Of a DNA stretch of 64,000 nucleotides, positions 37,145 through 50,902 are shown in pieces. A model generated the notes under the pieces. It was given only the letters and a program-made list of their open reading frames with translations, was not told the DNA's origin and did not search any database. Origin of the DNA: Mucor racemosus (lineage: Eukaryota; Mucoromycota; Mucoromycetes; Mucorales; Mucoraceae); assembly GCA_027405735.1 (NCBI GenBank), contig JAPEHQ010000018.1, positions 806,001 to 870,000 of the forward strand. The letters are read 5' to 3'. Position 1 is the stretch's first letter. The number at the start of each line of letters is the position of its first letter. The translations under genes were made by a program, and so were the position numbers.

Positions 37145-39425
37145 GACACTTACTGCTTAAATTCATATGCAAGCCAAATCTAAGGCTATAAATGTTACTT
37201 TATCACACATAAAATTTAAACAAATTAATCTTCTTTAAACTTACTATTGGTTTACAATTGTCAGCTGTAAAAAGATTTGTTTTCAAGTATAATAGTTACG
37301 ATCAGAACTATGGTTATTGGGCAAGACATCAGATTATTCTTTTATCACTTTTCTGGAACATTTCGTGAGTTTATAGTCAGTTTAAGCTTTTTATTGAGCA
37401 GATATAAATATTATTGTCTTCGATTTGATCTGGTAATCAAGAAATACGTCCAACAATACAGTAGTAAATAATAATACTTGATCTTAGAATGCGGTTGAAT
37501 GAAAATATCAGTCTCTAAATATAACCACTACTGCTACATATATTAAAAACATTAGTCCCTTATGTTAGAATGCGTATTTAGATACAAGAAAAGAATACCA
37601 GCTTGATAGTCTGGTATGTCTTATTAAACGGTGAATATAACCTTGGAATATGAAAACAAAAAAGAGAGAAACAACACACGCATAAAAGGATTTTTAAGGC
37701 TTTACATTATTTAGCGCAATTAAAACCCTGCTAAATTGCACATTTCAGCCAATGTAAAAGCAGCATTACAGCGCCTGAACTATAAACTAAGCAAAATAGG
37801 CAATATCTGTTACTATAATACAAGAAACATAAAATTTTCTACTAGAAAAACCGTCTGTCATATCATGCATTCATTAAAAAATTGCAAAAACGAGCCCGTA
37901 GAGCGACGCCGTAATTAAGCATAGCAAGATTGAACGGCTAAGTCTCTTATATTATGGTATATCTAAGTTTTAAATAAAAGTGCAGTTTTTTTTAAACTTT
38001 TATTATATTTAGCCATATACCGTCTGAAAATTCAGACTTTGTAGCGGACATTTTCGGGACTCATTTTATCCTTACCAACACTCATGATTTTGATCAAAAA
38101 ACAGAAAAATCAAATTTTGATACCAAAATCAACGTTTAAATATACTACATTGTGAGAGAAAAACGTAGCCATAGCTAATGCCCATTTTATAAAAGCTTAA
38201 AATTAAATGTTAAGTAATGAAACTTGGTATTTTTGGCCCAAAAACGGTTTTTTGATTAAAGGATTTTCATGTAATATTTTGCAATAAAAATAATTATTAT
38301 TTTTTATTGAGCAAATAGAGCGCTAAATTCTCTATATGTATGTATTTTTTGTTTTTATAATTGGTAGTATAATTAACTCTAGATTTGCAAAATCAGAAAA
38401 AAAAATTTAAAAAATGTCAAAATTGATGATCTGGACAAGAATAATTTTTGAAATTAATATTCCGTTTATAAGCCTTGTAAGTCTTAAAAATAAGAGATTT
38501 TATAATACTTGAGAACTTTTTCAAGAATTACGCTGTTGTACCCACTTGTATCAAGCTTATTACTTGTAATGAGTCAAACATTTCAGTTTCATTCATGCAA
38601 ACCCTTGCCTCATTCCTTATATAAATACTACAAGGAAATCATTACATGATCCCTTGTAGATTTATCTGCCTTGTTACACTCCCTTTACTTTTATTTATTC
38701 ACTAATAAATATCTAATTTACAAATAAGAACACCAACCTTCATCAATCCAGTGATCACCAATTTATAATAGCAAGAATAATATCTATAAGCATATTGTCC
38801 ACCTTTGTTGTTAGTCCAAAATTATAGATCATTACATTACTGTAAATATTTATACATGTTAATATTGTGTGGTAGTTTATTTGATGGTAATCTAGTCTTA
38901 CTTTATAATTATTATTGCGCTAGAGGTAATTTACATTGAGCTTTACTCTTACCTCTCCAACATCATAAACATAAACATGTCCATCGCTGGAACCTATTGC
39001 CGCCTTTTTATCCACTTTGTCCCAAGCCAATTTATTCAATCACTTTACAAGAACTAACTTAAGTACTTACAAATGGTTCCTTAGTATATTCATTCAAATT
39101 CCATAAACTAAATTGACTGGTTTTACCTACAGTAATATCAAACGTATCATCAGCCCGCCTTATTATGATAAATGTCAATCTAAAATCAGAAACATCCCAT
39201 TGTCATTGTTATAAGCTATGAAAAGCTTGATTCTTAATAATACAGCAATTAAATGAAAAACGAGATGATACTAATAGCATATGATGAGTATTTAACATTA
39301 AGTAAGTTTAATAAAATATGCTTTTAAACCCTTTTAAAAACCTTAAGGCAAACACAACATCTTGGTCCTGTAATTTCTATCCATCAAAATGTCGTGATTT
39401 TCATTGTTGCATCCACAGATCTAGG
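37145..39425 (+). repeat. Rep1 copy B (left arm of the large palindrome)
   Basis: Runs from tgcttaaattcatatgcaag to the dynein fragment region. It matches copy C (41330-43860) inverted and copy D (57370-59575) in the same orientation. It holds the uninterrupted hAT target (gtcatatc at 37857-37864). No open frame is kept in all copies. It lacks the CACTA-type end that borders copies C and D. Confidence 0.88.
38953..39182 (-). pseudogene. Captured dynein intermediate chain fragment in Rep1 copy B
   Basis: Read on the minus strand it gives ...DDTFDITVGKTSQFSLWN, then LNEYTKEPFVST, a TAA, and NKLAWDKVDKKAAIGSSDG with HVYVYDVGE, followed by GTAAGAG. This pattern (LWNLN..TE.P...ALN...W......A.G...G...VYDVGE) is the last WD40 part of cytoplasmic dynein intermediate chain, and VYDVGE|GT looks like the original exon end with part of its intron. 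The TAA is shared with copies C and D, so the piece was already dead when it spread. Not a gene. Confidence 0.75.
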
Positions 39426-39949
39426 TGCATTCCTTGGTTAAGATTACGACACAGTTTGATATGTTAAGTTCTACATTGCTGTGCATTATGTTATGAAGTT
39501 CCGTTTATACAGGAATGTGGAACTAGTGTGTGTTACCTAGACTTGATTGGATATATGTATATATATAAATAGACTCATTTAAACAGGTCATATAATTAGA
39601 GAATGTGAATATAAAAGAAGATATTTTGATCTTATAATAAAGTTCGTTAGTTTTAGTGTGCTCTTTCATTTTATAACATTTTTCCTTTATTTTTATTAAA
39701 TGATTTAGTACATATTTTAGCTTTGAGATTGATATAATCTCCTGGCGTAACATTCACCACACAATGAAAGCATCTTTTATCAATCTTGAACTCGTTTTAC
39801 ACTGAGTATCAGTTTTTTACCAGTTGTATTTTCTCTAATTCATTAATATTCGGTCATATTGGAAGATAGTGTATTAAATTAAAATTTACTATTATACTGT
39901 TGGTAGTTTTTTGTTATTATTTGAAAAACTTGATTCTATTATTATTCTA
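39426..39949. other. Spacer of the palindrome, left part
   Basis: AT-rich, no gene seen and no second copy recognised in the window. Confidence 0.45.
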
Positions 39950-40450
39950 TAAAAAGATTTGTTTTCAAGTATAACGACGATCATAACTATGGTTATTAGG
40001 CACGACATTAGATTGTCTTTTTTTTTTGTTTCTATATCATTTGAAATTTTATCAGTTTTCTGGAACATTTCGTGGGTTTGTAGCCAGTTCTAGCTTTTTA
40101 TTGAGTAGATATAAATATCATTGCCTTCGATTTGATCTGGTAATCAAGAAATACATCCAACAATACAGTAATAAATAATGCTATTTGATCTTAGAATGTA
40201 GTTAATTATAAATGAAAATATCAGCCTCTAATATAACGACTGCTACCTATATTATAAACATTAGTCCCTTATGTTAGCATGCATATTATGATAAAAGAAA
40301 AGAATACCAGCTTGATAGTCTGGTATGCATTATCAAACGGTGAATATAACCTTGGAATATGAAAACAAAAAGAGAGGAACAACACACGTAAAAAAGGGTT
40401 TTCAAGACTTCACATTATTCAGCGCAATTAAAACCCTGCTAAATGTAATA
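39950..40450 (+). repeat. Rep1 fragment F in the palindrome spacer
   Basis: About 500 bp matching 37265-37745 in copy B and the equivalent part of D, from aaagatttgttttcaagtat to aattaaaaccctgctaaat, where it stops abruptly. It is an additional truncated copy in the same orientation as B. Confidence 0.85.
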
Positions 40451-41329
40451 GCGTCCATTATTAGCTCATGGTATTATGCAAAACTATTAAAAGAGGTTGC
40501 CTATCCCAAAATTTATCTAATTCAACTGCTGATGCTAGACTAGTGTTATACCAGAATCTAAATATAGCGCTACAGTTGTCGTGTTATCGGGATATTGTTA
40601 TTATTACACCATTAATAGCTGTTATATCACTTGATAATCTCTTCTATATATAATCTCATCCTCTACATTGAATAAAACCCACGTTTTAATCTTGTCTAAT
40701 TCTTATTAGTTTTGGTGAAACAACTAGCACCAAATTAATTATGTTGACTCGCAATAAAGTAAGGCGTTTTATCAAGTAGGATGTTGGTGTTTAATATATT
40801 TCAGCTAAATTAAACAACAGATAGAGATATGATTTATACAGAGGTCTATACATGTGTGAGAGAGCTCAGAGCTACGACCACAAAAAAATGATACAAATTG
40901 TGATGCTTCGTCGACCTGTATGAGATTTTTTGTGGCGATATCTGGTGGCTCAAGTGTAATTTATGTATTTAATTGTAAAACGTATCAAATCGAGATGAAG
41001 ATCGTTGATTGATATAACGTTAACGGATAATAAATACAATAATATCATTTATTGAATAGTTGAATGTAAATGTATAAAAAAGCAAAACTTACTTTCGAAT
41101 GAAAGTACTAATTATTCTGATAAACATCAATAATAGATTCAAAAAGCATAGTTAAGTGCAAGCATTGATACTAAATTTTATAATTTAATACGCAGAAAAC
41201 TCTTGAAGTATTTATTCTTTTTTTTTGGCAATGCTAAAAACCATCGTTTAATATGACTGAATATTAATAAATTTGAGAAAATACAACTGGTGAAAAACTG
41301 ATACACAACAATGTACATCAAGGTCAAGG
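40451..41329. other. Spacer of the palindrome, right part
   Basis: AT-rich, no gene seen. Includes short ACAC/GAGA words but no long repeat. Confidence 0.45.
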
Positions 41330-43860
41330 TAGATAAAAGGTGCATTCATTGTATAGTGGAAATCGCAACATTTTGATGGATAGAAATTGCAGGACCAAGA
41401 TGTTATGTTTGCTTCAGGATTTTCAAAAGGGTTTAAAAGCATAATACTTCATCAAATTCAGATCACTTAGATTTTGAATACTCACCATATGCTATTAGTA
41501 TCATCTTATTTTTTATTTGATTGCTGTATTATTAAACATCAAGCTTTTCATAGTATACTATAACTTATAGCAATGACAATGGGATGTTTCTGATTTTAGA
41601 TCGACATTTATCATAAGGCGGGCTAATGATGATACGTTTGATATTACTGTAAATGAACCAGTCAATTTAATTTATGGAATTTGAATGCATACACCGAGGA
41701 ACCATTTGTAAGTAGTACTTAAGTTGGTTCTGATAAATCATTGAATAAACTGCTGGCTTGGGACAAAGTGGATAAAAAGGCGGCAATAGGTTCCAGTGAT
41801 GGCCATGTTTATGTTTATGATATTGAGAAACGTCAAAAAAACTAAAACCTTTATCTATATTTTTACTATTAAACTTAGTTATAGCAATAATTATATTAAT
41901 CATAATTTAAACATAAAAATAAATTAATTTTTTTTTTGTAATTAATATTTGCGAAATAAATAAGATCATTATATATTAACTTTTTGTTTTCAAAACATTT
42001 AAAAATTTATTATTTTATGAAATATTCTTTCCAAATTCATTTCATTTCAGTGTCAGAATATTCCACAATTTTCTTTTCTTTAAAAAAATTGATTAAAAAA
42101 AGCACCTCGTAAGTTTTTTTACAACTTACAAGTTTAGTTTTTTTTATATGCTTTTGAATATCTACATTATTTGATAGTATATTATATTTTATAGTTTTAA
42201 TATATTTTATGTTTTACACATTACTCATTGGAGAGGTAAGAGTAAAGCTCAATGTAAATCACCTCTAGCGCAATAATCATAAAGTAAGACTAGATTACCA
42301 TCAAATAAACTATCACATAATATTAATATGTATAAAGGTTTGCAGTAATAAGCTTGAATCAAGTGGATACAGCATCGCAAATTCTTGAAAAAGTTCTCAA
42401 GTATTATAAAATCTCTTATTTTTAAGACTTACAAGGCTTATAAACGGAATATTAATTTCAAAAATTATTCTTGTCCAGATCATCAATTTTGACATTTTTT
42501 AAATTTTTTTTTCTGATTTTGCAAATCTAGAGTGAATTATACTACCAATTATAAAAACAAAAAATATACACATATACAGAATTTAGCGCTCTATTTGCTC
42601 AATAAAAAATAACAAATATTTTTATTGCAAAACATTACATGAAAATCCTTTAATCAAAAAACCGTTTTTGGGCCAAAAATACCAAGTTTTATTACTTAAC
42701 ATTTAATATTAAGCTTTTATAAAATGTGTATTAGTCATGGCTACAATTTTCTCTCACAATGTAGTATATTTAAACGTTGATTTTGGTATCAAAATTTGAT
42801 TTTTCTGTTTTTTGATCAAAATCATGAGTGTTGGTAAGGATGAAATGAGCCCCGAAAATGTCCGCTACAAAAACTGAATTTTCAGATTGTACGTGGTTAA
42901 ATACAAGAAAAAGTTGAAAAAAAGGCTTTTTTTATTAAAAACTTAGATATATCATAATATATAAGAGATCTAGCCGTTCAATCTTGCTATGCTTAATTAC
43001 GGCGTCGCTCTACGGGCTCGTTTTTGCAATTTTTTAATGAATGTATGATATGTGATATGACAGACGGTAGTTTTTCTGGTAGAAAAATGTATGTTTCTAT
43101 GATAACAGATATTGCATATTTTGTTTAGTTTATGGTTCATGCGCCGTAATGCTGCTTTTACATTGGCTGAAATGTGCAGTTTAGCAGGGTTTTAATTGCG
43201 TTAAATAATGTAAAGTCTTGAAAATCCTTTTCTACGTGTGTTTTTTCTCTTTTTTTGTTTTCACATTCCAAGGATATATTCACCATTTGTCGTTTGATAA
43301 GGCATATCAGACTATCAAGCTGGTATTTTTTTCTTTTATCATAATACGCATTTTAATATAAGGGACTAATGTTTTTAATAATATAGTAGGTAACAGTCGT
43401 TATATTAGAGACTGATATTTTTATTTAACCGCATTCTAAGATCAAATATCATTATTTATTACTGTATTATTGAATGTATTTCTTGATTACCAGATCAAAT
43501 CGAAGGCGATGATATTTATATCTACTCAATGAAAAACTAAAACTGGCTACAAACCCACGAAATGTTCCAGAAAAGTGATGAAATTTCAACTGATATAGAA
43601 ACAAAAATAAAAAAAGAATAATCTAATGTCTTGCATAATAATTATAGTTATGATCGTAGCTATACCTGAAAACAAATCTTTTTATAGCTGACAATCGTAA
43701 ACTGAAATACAGTAGTAAGTTTAAAAAAGGTTAATTTGTTTAAGTTTTATGTATAATAAAGCAACATCTATAATTTTAGGTTTGGTTTGCATATAGATTC
43801 AAGCAGTAAGTGTTATTTAAGTTTATGCTAGTCGAGCAAAAACCATTGTTACTGTAAACA
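41330..43860 (-). repeat. Rep1 copy C (right arm of the large palindrome)
   Basis: Inverted match to copy B and to copy D; joins a CACTA-type end region at its right, as D does. About 395 bp (41833-42228) without match in B or D interrupt it inside the dynein fragment, flanked by imperfect attgaga/attggaga. At 43047-43061 it carries gatatgtgatatgac, a tandem 7-bp duplication at the exact point where D holds the hAT-like element. Confidence 0.87.
41601..41832 (+). pseudogene. Captured dynein intermediate chain fragment in Rep1 copy C
   Basis: Plus-strand reading resembles the copy in B: RRANDDTFDITV early, a frameshifted LWNLN part, the shared TAA after the EPF region, then LNKLLAWDKVDKKAAIGSSD and GHVYVYDIE, broken by the insertion at 41833. 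The rest of the exon end (GGAGAG|GTAAGAG) resumes at 42231. Decayed and interrupted. Confidence 0.72.
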
Positions 43861-44039
43861 TTATAGCTATAATAATATTTACAAATGATGATAGTCGTAA
43901 ATATATTGGCCCTTGCATGTAGTATTGCTCTACATCAACAACGTATTGAATTGTATTTTCTATAATCTATATTAATAAAATTAAATGTAATTTAAAAACC
44001 CATTCCAGTAAAAAAATGCAATGAAATTTTGAGAACAAC

Positions 44040-44388
44040 AGCACGATGCTCATGATGTACAAACCAATTTATGTCCACCATACAATCAGCTCATTATGCT
44101 CATGGTCAGATTTTATTATTATGCACAAATAGAGATAATGATATGCTTATGGGCAATAATTCTACTACTATGCACACATGGTATTAATGTCATGCACACA
44201 GATAGAATCTATAATCTTGCACATGCAGGCTTTTCGTTGTGCTCGTGTGCAGTAGTTTCTTTTGCTGTGCCCATGTGCATCTTGTTATCTTTTTAGCCAT
44301 ACTCAGTGGGTACAACAACTCAGGCTATAGTGTGTAGCCCACCTGGGCACAGCAAAATTATCTTGTGCAGCACAGGTCGGCCGTAGTG
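44040..44388 (-). mobile_element. CACTA-like end region with GCACA subterminal repeats, next to Rep1 C
   Basis: Ends ggccgtagtg at 44388, the inverse of CACTACGGCC. Words such as tgcacaa, tgcacaca, tgtgca and gtgctcgtgtgc recur every 20-40 bp, as in CACTA subterminal regions. The same 350 bp, inverted, lie at 56830-57175 next to Rep1 D, including the DNA joining it to Rep1. No transposase frame is present. Confidence 0.65.
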
Positions 44389-45758
44389 GTAGTTTGCCAC
44401 TAGGTGTTGTGTCAAGTTTCAATTTGACTGATGGTGGCAGATGGAGCAGTGTTGTTTTGCCGATGAATGCTGCAGTCATTTCTTTTGGTATGTTTTTATG
44501 GAAATTCAGGTATATATAGTTATAGGATTTTACCACTTATTGCATAAAAATTATGGCTCACTGAGTTTAAATTCAATTTTCGTAAATTTCTTGAAAAATT
44601 GGTCCGAAAATTAAAAATTAAAAAATAGCAGCAAAGTGTAAATTAAGTTGAATTTGTGCATTATATGTTTTAAGTAGAATTCTGAATTCTGCATTGAATG
44701 GTATAAATTTCAAATAAACTTTACTGACAATATAACTAGTGAATTTCAAGTAAAGTTTTAACAGTTTTTGGACTGAAACTCCTATTTTATAGTTGCTTTT
44801 TTAAAATCTAGCCTTTTCAGGTGATGAAGTGTATTATTACCTACAGAACAAGAGCTTATTCGCAACTGTAGCTCAATTTTTCGTAGGGAAATTCCAAATT
44901 TTGTCCAAAATTTTAGGAATTTGAAATTTGAAGGATGATCAATCATAAGGATGAAATTGAGCAATTCGGGATCAAAATTGTAAAAAAATACAAAAATTCA
45001 TGTTACTCGACCAAATGTTAATACTTTTTGGATATGAAAAATGGGTTGAATGGATACCGATCAGTATTATAATGGAAGCCAAAAAAATTATTATGTATGT
45101 AATCTCCATTTGTCATAAATTTAAAGACAACTGAAAAATGTAAAAAATGAAAACTGCCGATACTCAAATATGTTATAAATCATTGCAAAATAAGCAATTT
45201 TCATTATAAGACCAGCGCTTTAGCTTGCTTTTTCATTGAGATATTCGGTATCAAACTGTGAACTTTTAAGCTTGAAAAAATCAGATACCGCTTTTCAAAA
45301 GATTTATTCTAGCTCAAAATATGTGTTTAATGAAATCTAATTTAATAAACTCTAACAATGGAAATTCAAGTGTATTGCCTATTTTTTTTTATTTAATATT
45401 GCTCATTAAAAACACTGTGTTCTTGGATTCTTGCAATGTATATAAACGAAATTTTGGTATAAGAATGAATTTTGGCTCCGATAATTTGCAACAAAAAAGG
45501 TGATTCGAACACACACTTGTCCCTACATTTCCTGATTTTACATAGCTATAAATGAGCTGGTTGACTAAAAATTGCAGTAGTATATTATATTATTATTTTA
45601 AACAGAAAAAATAAGAAAAAAGGAGAGGAGGTACACGGCTATAATTTTAAAAAGTAAATAAATATTAAACTATAGAAAGAAAGAAAAAAAAAGAAAAAAA
45701 AGATATAAAATATGATGATGGAGGGGTAAGGAACGAAGCTATATTATATTTAAGAAAA
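44389..45758. other. Intergenic DNA downstream of the RhoGEF gene
   Basis: Low-complexity AT-rich DNA resembling decayed repeats (44560-45310 is rich in gaaatt and caaaatt words) but without a second copy here. The A-rich stretch at 45600-45720 lies just after the RhoGEF stop and probably holds its 3' UTR. No gene seen. Confidence 0.5.
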
Positions 45759-48700
45759 TCAAAGAGGTGGTTCAAAGGTTCCAGCCAATTGAAATATGTA
45801 TTGGAATTCAGGTTTGAAAGGATGGGCCATACAACCATGAATAACCGGTGCAATATTATTATTAATGAATTGTAGACAACGCATATGATTACCAGCCAAA
45901 ACTTGAATTAATTCACCCTAATTCCCAAAATTATTGTTAAATCATCAAATGCAAATGTAAAAACCATAAATAAAAACTTACTGTTTCTACATGTCTAATC
46001 TCTATAAAACGAGCATCAAATCCAATGACATAAGGGTAATAAAATGCTACAGATTGAGGCACACCTTCCCATTCAATCAAAGGAGCATCTGTAACAAAAC
46101 CACCATGTACGTTGACCATGAATGCAAAAGCATCATAACACAGTAAATAATGCTCTCTACAACGAAACATACCCAGAGGACGTAGCATTTCTCCACGTTG
46201 CTGTACAAAGGCAAAATCTGGATTTGTCATATCTGGCAAATTACGATTCATATTAAGGGCCTCCAGATTGATAATTTCAAAACCACGGGCACAGACAACA
46301 ACGACACGCGCCTTTAAAAAGTGCATTGCATATGATTCAGTACCAATGTAAAATTCCATATAACTCTTGAACCAAGCTGGCATCTTACTAAACAGACCTG
46401 ATTTGGTAAAAAATTTGCTGCTTTTGGGATCTCGTAAATCACCACACACAGGTTCTAATACTTTAAAGTTACTGTCTACGCCTCGTTTCTTCATCGCAAT
46501 AACAATAGTACGGCCATTGCAGACACCTGAATGGAAAAAGGAAATGTGTTGTGCGATTTTTTGATGAGGTTTGTCATTGGCAAGTTTGCGAGTATTGTCT
46601 TTGGGAATGAGTGAATCTAAAGCATATGCGTATAAGGTTTTATCTGATAAGATTAAAAAGATGTGATTGTCTTCGAGAACAGCAATTTGTTGTACATCAG
46701 AAATAGCAAGAGCGAGTTTAATTGTGTTGGTATCTCCTTCAATGCCCATCCAAACACCATGTTGTGTGCCTACTGCAATCATTCGAATACCAGTTGGACC
46801 CACTATTAAATAAGCATTTAATTATTTTACTCTTGTATCTAAAAAATATAAACAACTTACTGAATGGAACTGTGCATGTTACTTTGCCATGATTATGAGG
46901 TGATTGATGATTTGAGCCTGCAAATGTTGTATCACTCAAGGTTCTGATTTCAAATACTTGCTTATCCGAATTTGCCGTCTCTAGCTTTGATTTTGCTTGC
47001 ACCACCTGTTCTTTCCATTCCAAACGAGCTGCAGCACTTTCAGCATACAATAAATAGTCCGCACCTTTACGGCCAAGATGTGAGAGTAAAATAGGATAAC
47101 TCACACCAAATGGAGAGGATGAAGGCAAAGTAGTTGTACCAGATTGAATTGTATATGTACTGCTCATATTCCTCATGCCCATTGCAAATCCTTCTGTGGC
47201 TTCTTGCATATGTAATAGTTCCATTGGAATAGGGCGTTTTGATATGTGATATTCAATGTCATTTTCTTTTGTAGGAGATTTCTTTGCTTTTGTAAACAAT
47301 AACAAATGATCGAATAAAAATACAGATAATTCTATAGTTTCGACCACCATGTGTGATTTTCTTGTCAAAATACCTTCCTTCAATAAATGACGTCCTGGTT
47401 TCAACAAGTCTAAATTATGAGGTTCATCAGGTTTGTATCGAATGCGATCATTGATTTCATAAATGCGAAGCGTATTTTTAGTTTTTAATGTCCCTTCATC
47501 CATTTGCGATGCCACATTTTTAATAATTTCAATGCATTCTGTCAAGTGTTGTTTATCTGGACTATCATCGGGTGTCTTTTTTAATACTGCACCTAATAAT
47601 AATGAATAACGTTGCAAACGAGTTACTGGCAAAATGATGAAATGGCGAAATGGTAAGCGACGACATTGAGCTAACTGTTCTCGGGCTTTGATGAAATGTC
47701 TGAATACCATATTAGTTTCAGATTCCATTTTGGCAAAGTACTCAGCCAAAACAACATGTGGGCCATATTTGAGGTAAGCATCCGCAAACCGATATACATG
47801 ACGTAAAAATATATCACCAATTTTGTCTACTAACCCAATACCACTAGCAGTTTGACAAATTGCTTGGTAGTCTCGCAATTCTTTGTATAGACCATCGTGA
47901 ATTTCAAGGATTTCTTGATAGTTGTTTAATACTTTATCATGAAACTCTTGTTTACGAGATTCTTCAATTGATTGAGAAGCAAGTAATTCTTTAGCGAAAT
48001 CCTAGAAAAGTACAGCTTAGTATACAAAAATTACATCCAATTAATTAACAACTCACCACATCCAAAATCTTCAAATCTCGAACATAATCATCTTCTGTAT
48101 AAATAACTTCATGAATAGCTTCTTGTCTTTTAATCTCATCATCGGGCATCGATTTTAAGATATCCTTGGAGATAGTAGCAGACCAAGCACGTGAGAGGGT
48201 CTAAACAAAAATGGGATTTATACAAAATACGCAACAAATCAATTTTTTTCGGGCAGGATAAATAACTTACAGTGTCATGCGAATTAGAAGAAACAAAGGA
48301 AACAGCAGTTGGCTTTTTGAAAATGTAACCATTTAAGGAATAAATCTTATTTGGACAAGATGCAGAATAACAACCAGGTTGTCCTGGCAAACAACTCATA
48401 GAGTAACAGCGGGTAAAGGGGGTATAAATGCCTTGAATTTCTTCATCCAAGGCGTCTTCAACCAATGTATACATTTCAGTAGGTGAATTATAAACTCGTT
48501 TTTTACGGAGGGATTTTTCCGAACTGTCAATGGGTACAATTAAAGCAGGTTTACAGTACATTAAACTTTGAGCAACATCTAGATAAATAGCATCTTTCAG
48601 CCCAGGAGGAGAGAATGCTTGAATCATGTCCTAATAATGTAAATGTTGTCAATATGCAATTGTGTAGATATAAGATAATACACTTACAATGGCCTCTTCT

Positions 48701-49528
48701 CCACTAAAACTTAGAGGATATTCTGCTGAACAGTACATTCTTCTACGTTCATTTAATAATGCAACCGCATTAACAAGGTGATTTGCCATATAAGATAATA
48801 AAGCATGATTGGGTATTTCTGTTACTGATTCCTCTATAGCGTTAATTTCAAATGCTAATGGTGAAGTCGGATTCGAAAAGAATGTTTTATTAGGTGAAGG
48901 TGGAACCATGCGGTTATTCAAGTTTACAATGGACTTTCCTGATGAGGAAGAAGTAGCACGATTTAATGAACTCGATCTTGTTGTAAAGATATATTCGTCA
49001 TTGGATTGTCTAAAATAGTCGCTTCCGTTGTTATTATTAGTGTTTGAAGAACTGGTACTATTGTGGTTAACTCGTAAGAAACTGGGTGACATTGGTGGAG
49101 TATGAGTTACTTTTGGAACAGCTGCAATGTCATTTACTGGTGGTGCTCCATATTCGCTAAATCTTACGTAATTTTCTAATACAGGTGAATATCCAGGACT
49201 TCCGTCTTGATAAAAGTCTTGCTCGTCTTGATCTGCAGCAGGCGTATTGTTTGTATAATAATCATCTTGAAAGTTCTGTTATTCTAGTTAGCATATAAAC
49301 ACAGCTCAATTCTGATTTGATACCAACCGTTGATTTATCCAGTTCAAGAGGAGTTATTTCATTATTGTGCTTTTTTAATTCATTGATAGAGGATGAAGAT
49401 TTATTACTGACGGAATTTACGCTCAATTCATTTATAAACATATCTAAATCATGGCAAAGTGCTTCTAAAGTAGGTGAACCAACATTCTCCATCATTGCAT
49501 TTAGTTCTGTTTGATACTGCTGGTCCAT
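45759..49528 (-). CDS. Rho guanine nucleotide exchange factor (Rom2-like; DEP-like, DH, PH and CNH domains)
   Basis: Seven exons: 49528-49324, 49265-48688, 48630-48271, 48200-48057, 48001-46861, 46802-45982 and 45917-45759, giving about 1135 residues. The N-terminus is Ser/Asn-rich and disordered. A DEP-like region (LSFSGEEAIDMI) lies near 250-330. The DH domain begins at IKRQEAIHEVIYTEDDYVRD (near 404) and includes FIILPVTRLQRYSLLL; a PH domain follows (LLKEGILTRKSH near 634). The C-terminal 325 residues are a citron homology domain (from GPTGIRMIAVGTQHGVW). Rom2-type GEFs load GTP on Rho1 at the plasma membrane to drive glucan synthase and the cell wall integrity kinase cascade. The first junction is uncertain: ACG|GTTGGT with AACAG also keeps the frame and would change three residues. 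A start 72 bases upstream is in frame but adds a Phe run translated from a pyrimidine tract, so I reject it. Confidence 0.93.
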
Positions 49529-50050
49529 GATATTGTAAAGGAAAGTAGTATTCAAAAAAAAAAAAGGAAAAAAAGAAAAAAAGAAAAAAAAAAAAAGCAA
49601 GAGTGAGAAAAAAAAAAAAGAGAGAGAGAGAAACGAAAATGGGCGTTCAGGGCAATTTCTTAATCATTTAGTGTGTAACATTCGAGTTCAAGGAGTTTGT
49701 CGATGTCATTTGTTAATTACAAATGTAGTTCACCAGCCTCGATGGATATAAAGCAATGCTCCACGTGTAAATTAACAAAAAGTCTATTAATATATAAACT
49801 AATATTCCTCCTTTTTTTTATTTGGGCGAGAGAAGAAAGAGGCCAACAGGATAAAAGGGATCGTCGTTGAATTTGCTATATGTATAAAGACAACATACTC
49901 GAGTAAAATTTGCTTCGCCAAGAGTGAAATTTGTTGTGAACCCTCTAAATGTCACCTTTGTGCACCTTTTTTGTACTTCATGTTTGTGTATTCAAGGGAT
50001 TCTCAAGTTGTTCTAGTTCTTCCTTTATCAACGATGAAATCTCAAAATTC

Positions 50051-50056
50051 TATATA

Positions 50057-50090
<34 letters not shown>

Positions 50091-50091
50091 T
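50051..50091. repeat. TA/TAA microsatellite
   Basis: Eight TA units run into about nine TAA units. Confidence 0.95.
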
Positions 50092-50854
50092 GCTCAAGAT
50101 GCACTCATAAAAGAGCTGATTTCTTGTATACAATTAAAAGAGATGCAAATAATTTAGCTTTTTTTCTTTCCCGCTGTACATTATGTGGTACAACTGAAAT
50201 TACTAAATTTAGCTACTTTACACAGTATTTCATGTATAACTTGTTTCTTTGTGGTAGTAACATGCACAGAATACATTATACATTACATTCATATGATACA
50301 TACATACAGATAAGCATAATGTATACATTTTTATACACAAATAATAATGTGATTGGCAGTTGCCTGTAAAATTCATTTTACACATCTTACCTACAGACTC
50401 ATTACACATGTTGTGTATTTATTTATATTATTTATTTTCTCGGTCAAAAACTCCATTATTTGTGTGTATTACTTGATTCTACAGATCCAGTTAGGTAGAA
50501 TTCCAAACACAAGTTTATGTTGTACATTCAAGGAATGAAAAATGTGTATAAAATCAATTTGGTCGCCGATCAGCAAGTAAATGTATAAACTTCTTCTATG
50601 CTATTGCTTTATGAAAATGTTTCATTATTTACATTAATATGGATCCATAAATAAATTCATGTTGATATAATTATAGGCATCTAATTATAAATGCTTTAAT
50701 TGCATGTTGACGTACGAGATGATACAATTTTTTTTTTTTTTTTGTATTTCGATTACATCGATTTGCTTCATTTCTATCTCAATATATATAGCTTTGATTA
50801 AAAAACAGTTTTATGTATGACAATAGCTTCAAAGACGGGTTAGAAGCCAGTTAT

Positions 50855-50856
<2 letters not shown>

Positions 50857-50899
<43 letters not shown>
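50857..50899. repeat. 43-base poly-A run
   Basis: Uninterrupted run of A. It is not preceded by a recognisable retroposed gene, so it is either a simple repeat or the tail of an unrecognised retroelement. Confidence 0.95.

Positions 50900-50902
<3 letters not shown>

Noticed and set aside
36882..37172. 96-codon minus-strand frame between block G and Rep1 B
   Set aside because: Content not recognisable and spans a repeat junction.
37277..37918. Open frames of 60-64 codons in Rep1 copy B
   Set aside because: Frames are broken or shifted in copies C, D and F and show no known domain.
39070..39090. GTAAGTA after EPF in the dynein fragment as an intron donor
   Set aside because: Copy D shows the stretch reads through as VNT, stop, VGSGNALN, which fits the dynein protein without an intron.
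49529..49600. Upstream in-frame start for RhoGEF giving a poly-Phe N-terminus
   Set aside because: The extension is translation of a pyrimidine tract, most likely 5' UTR.
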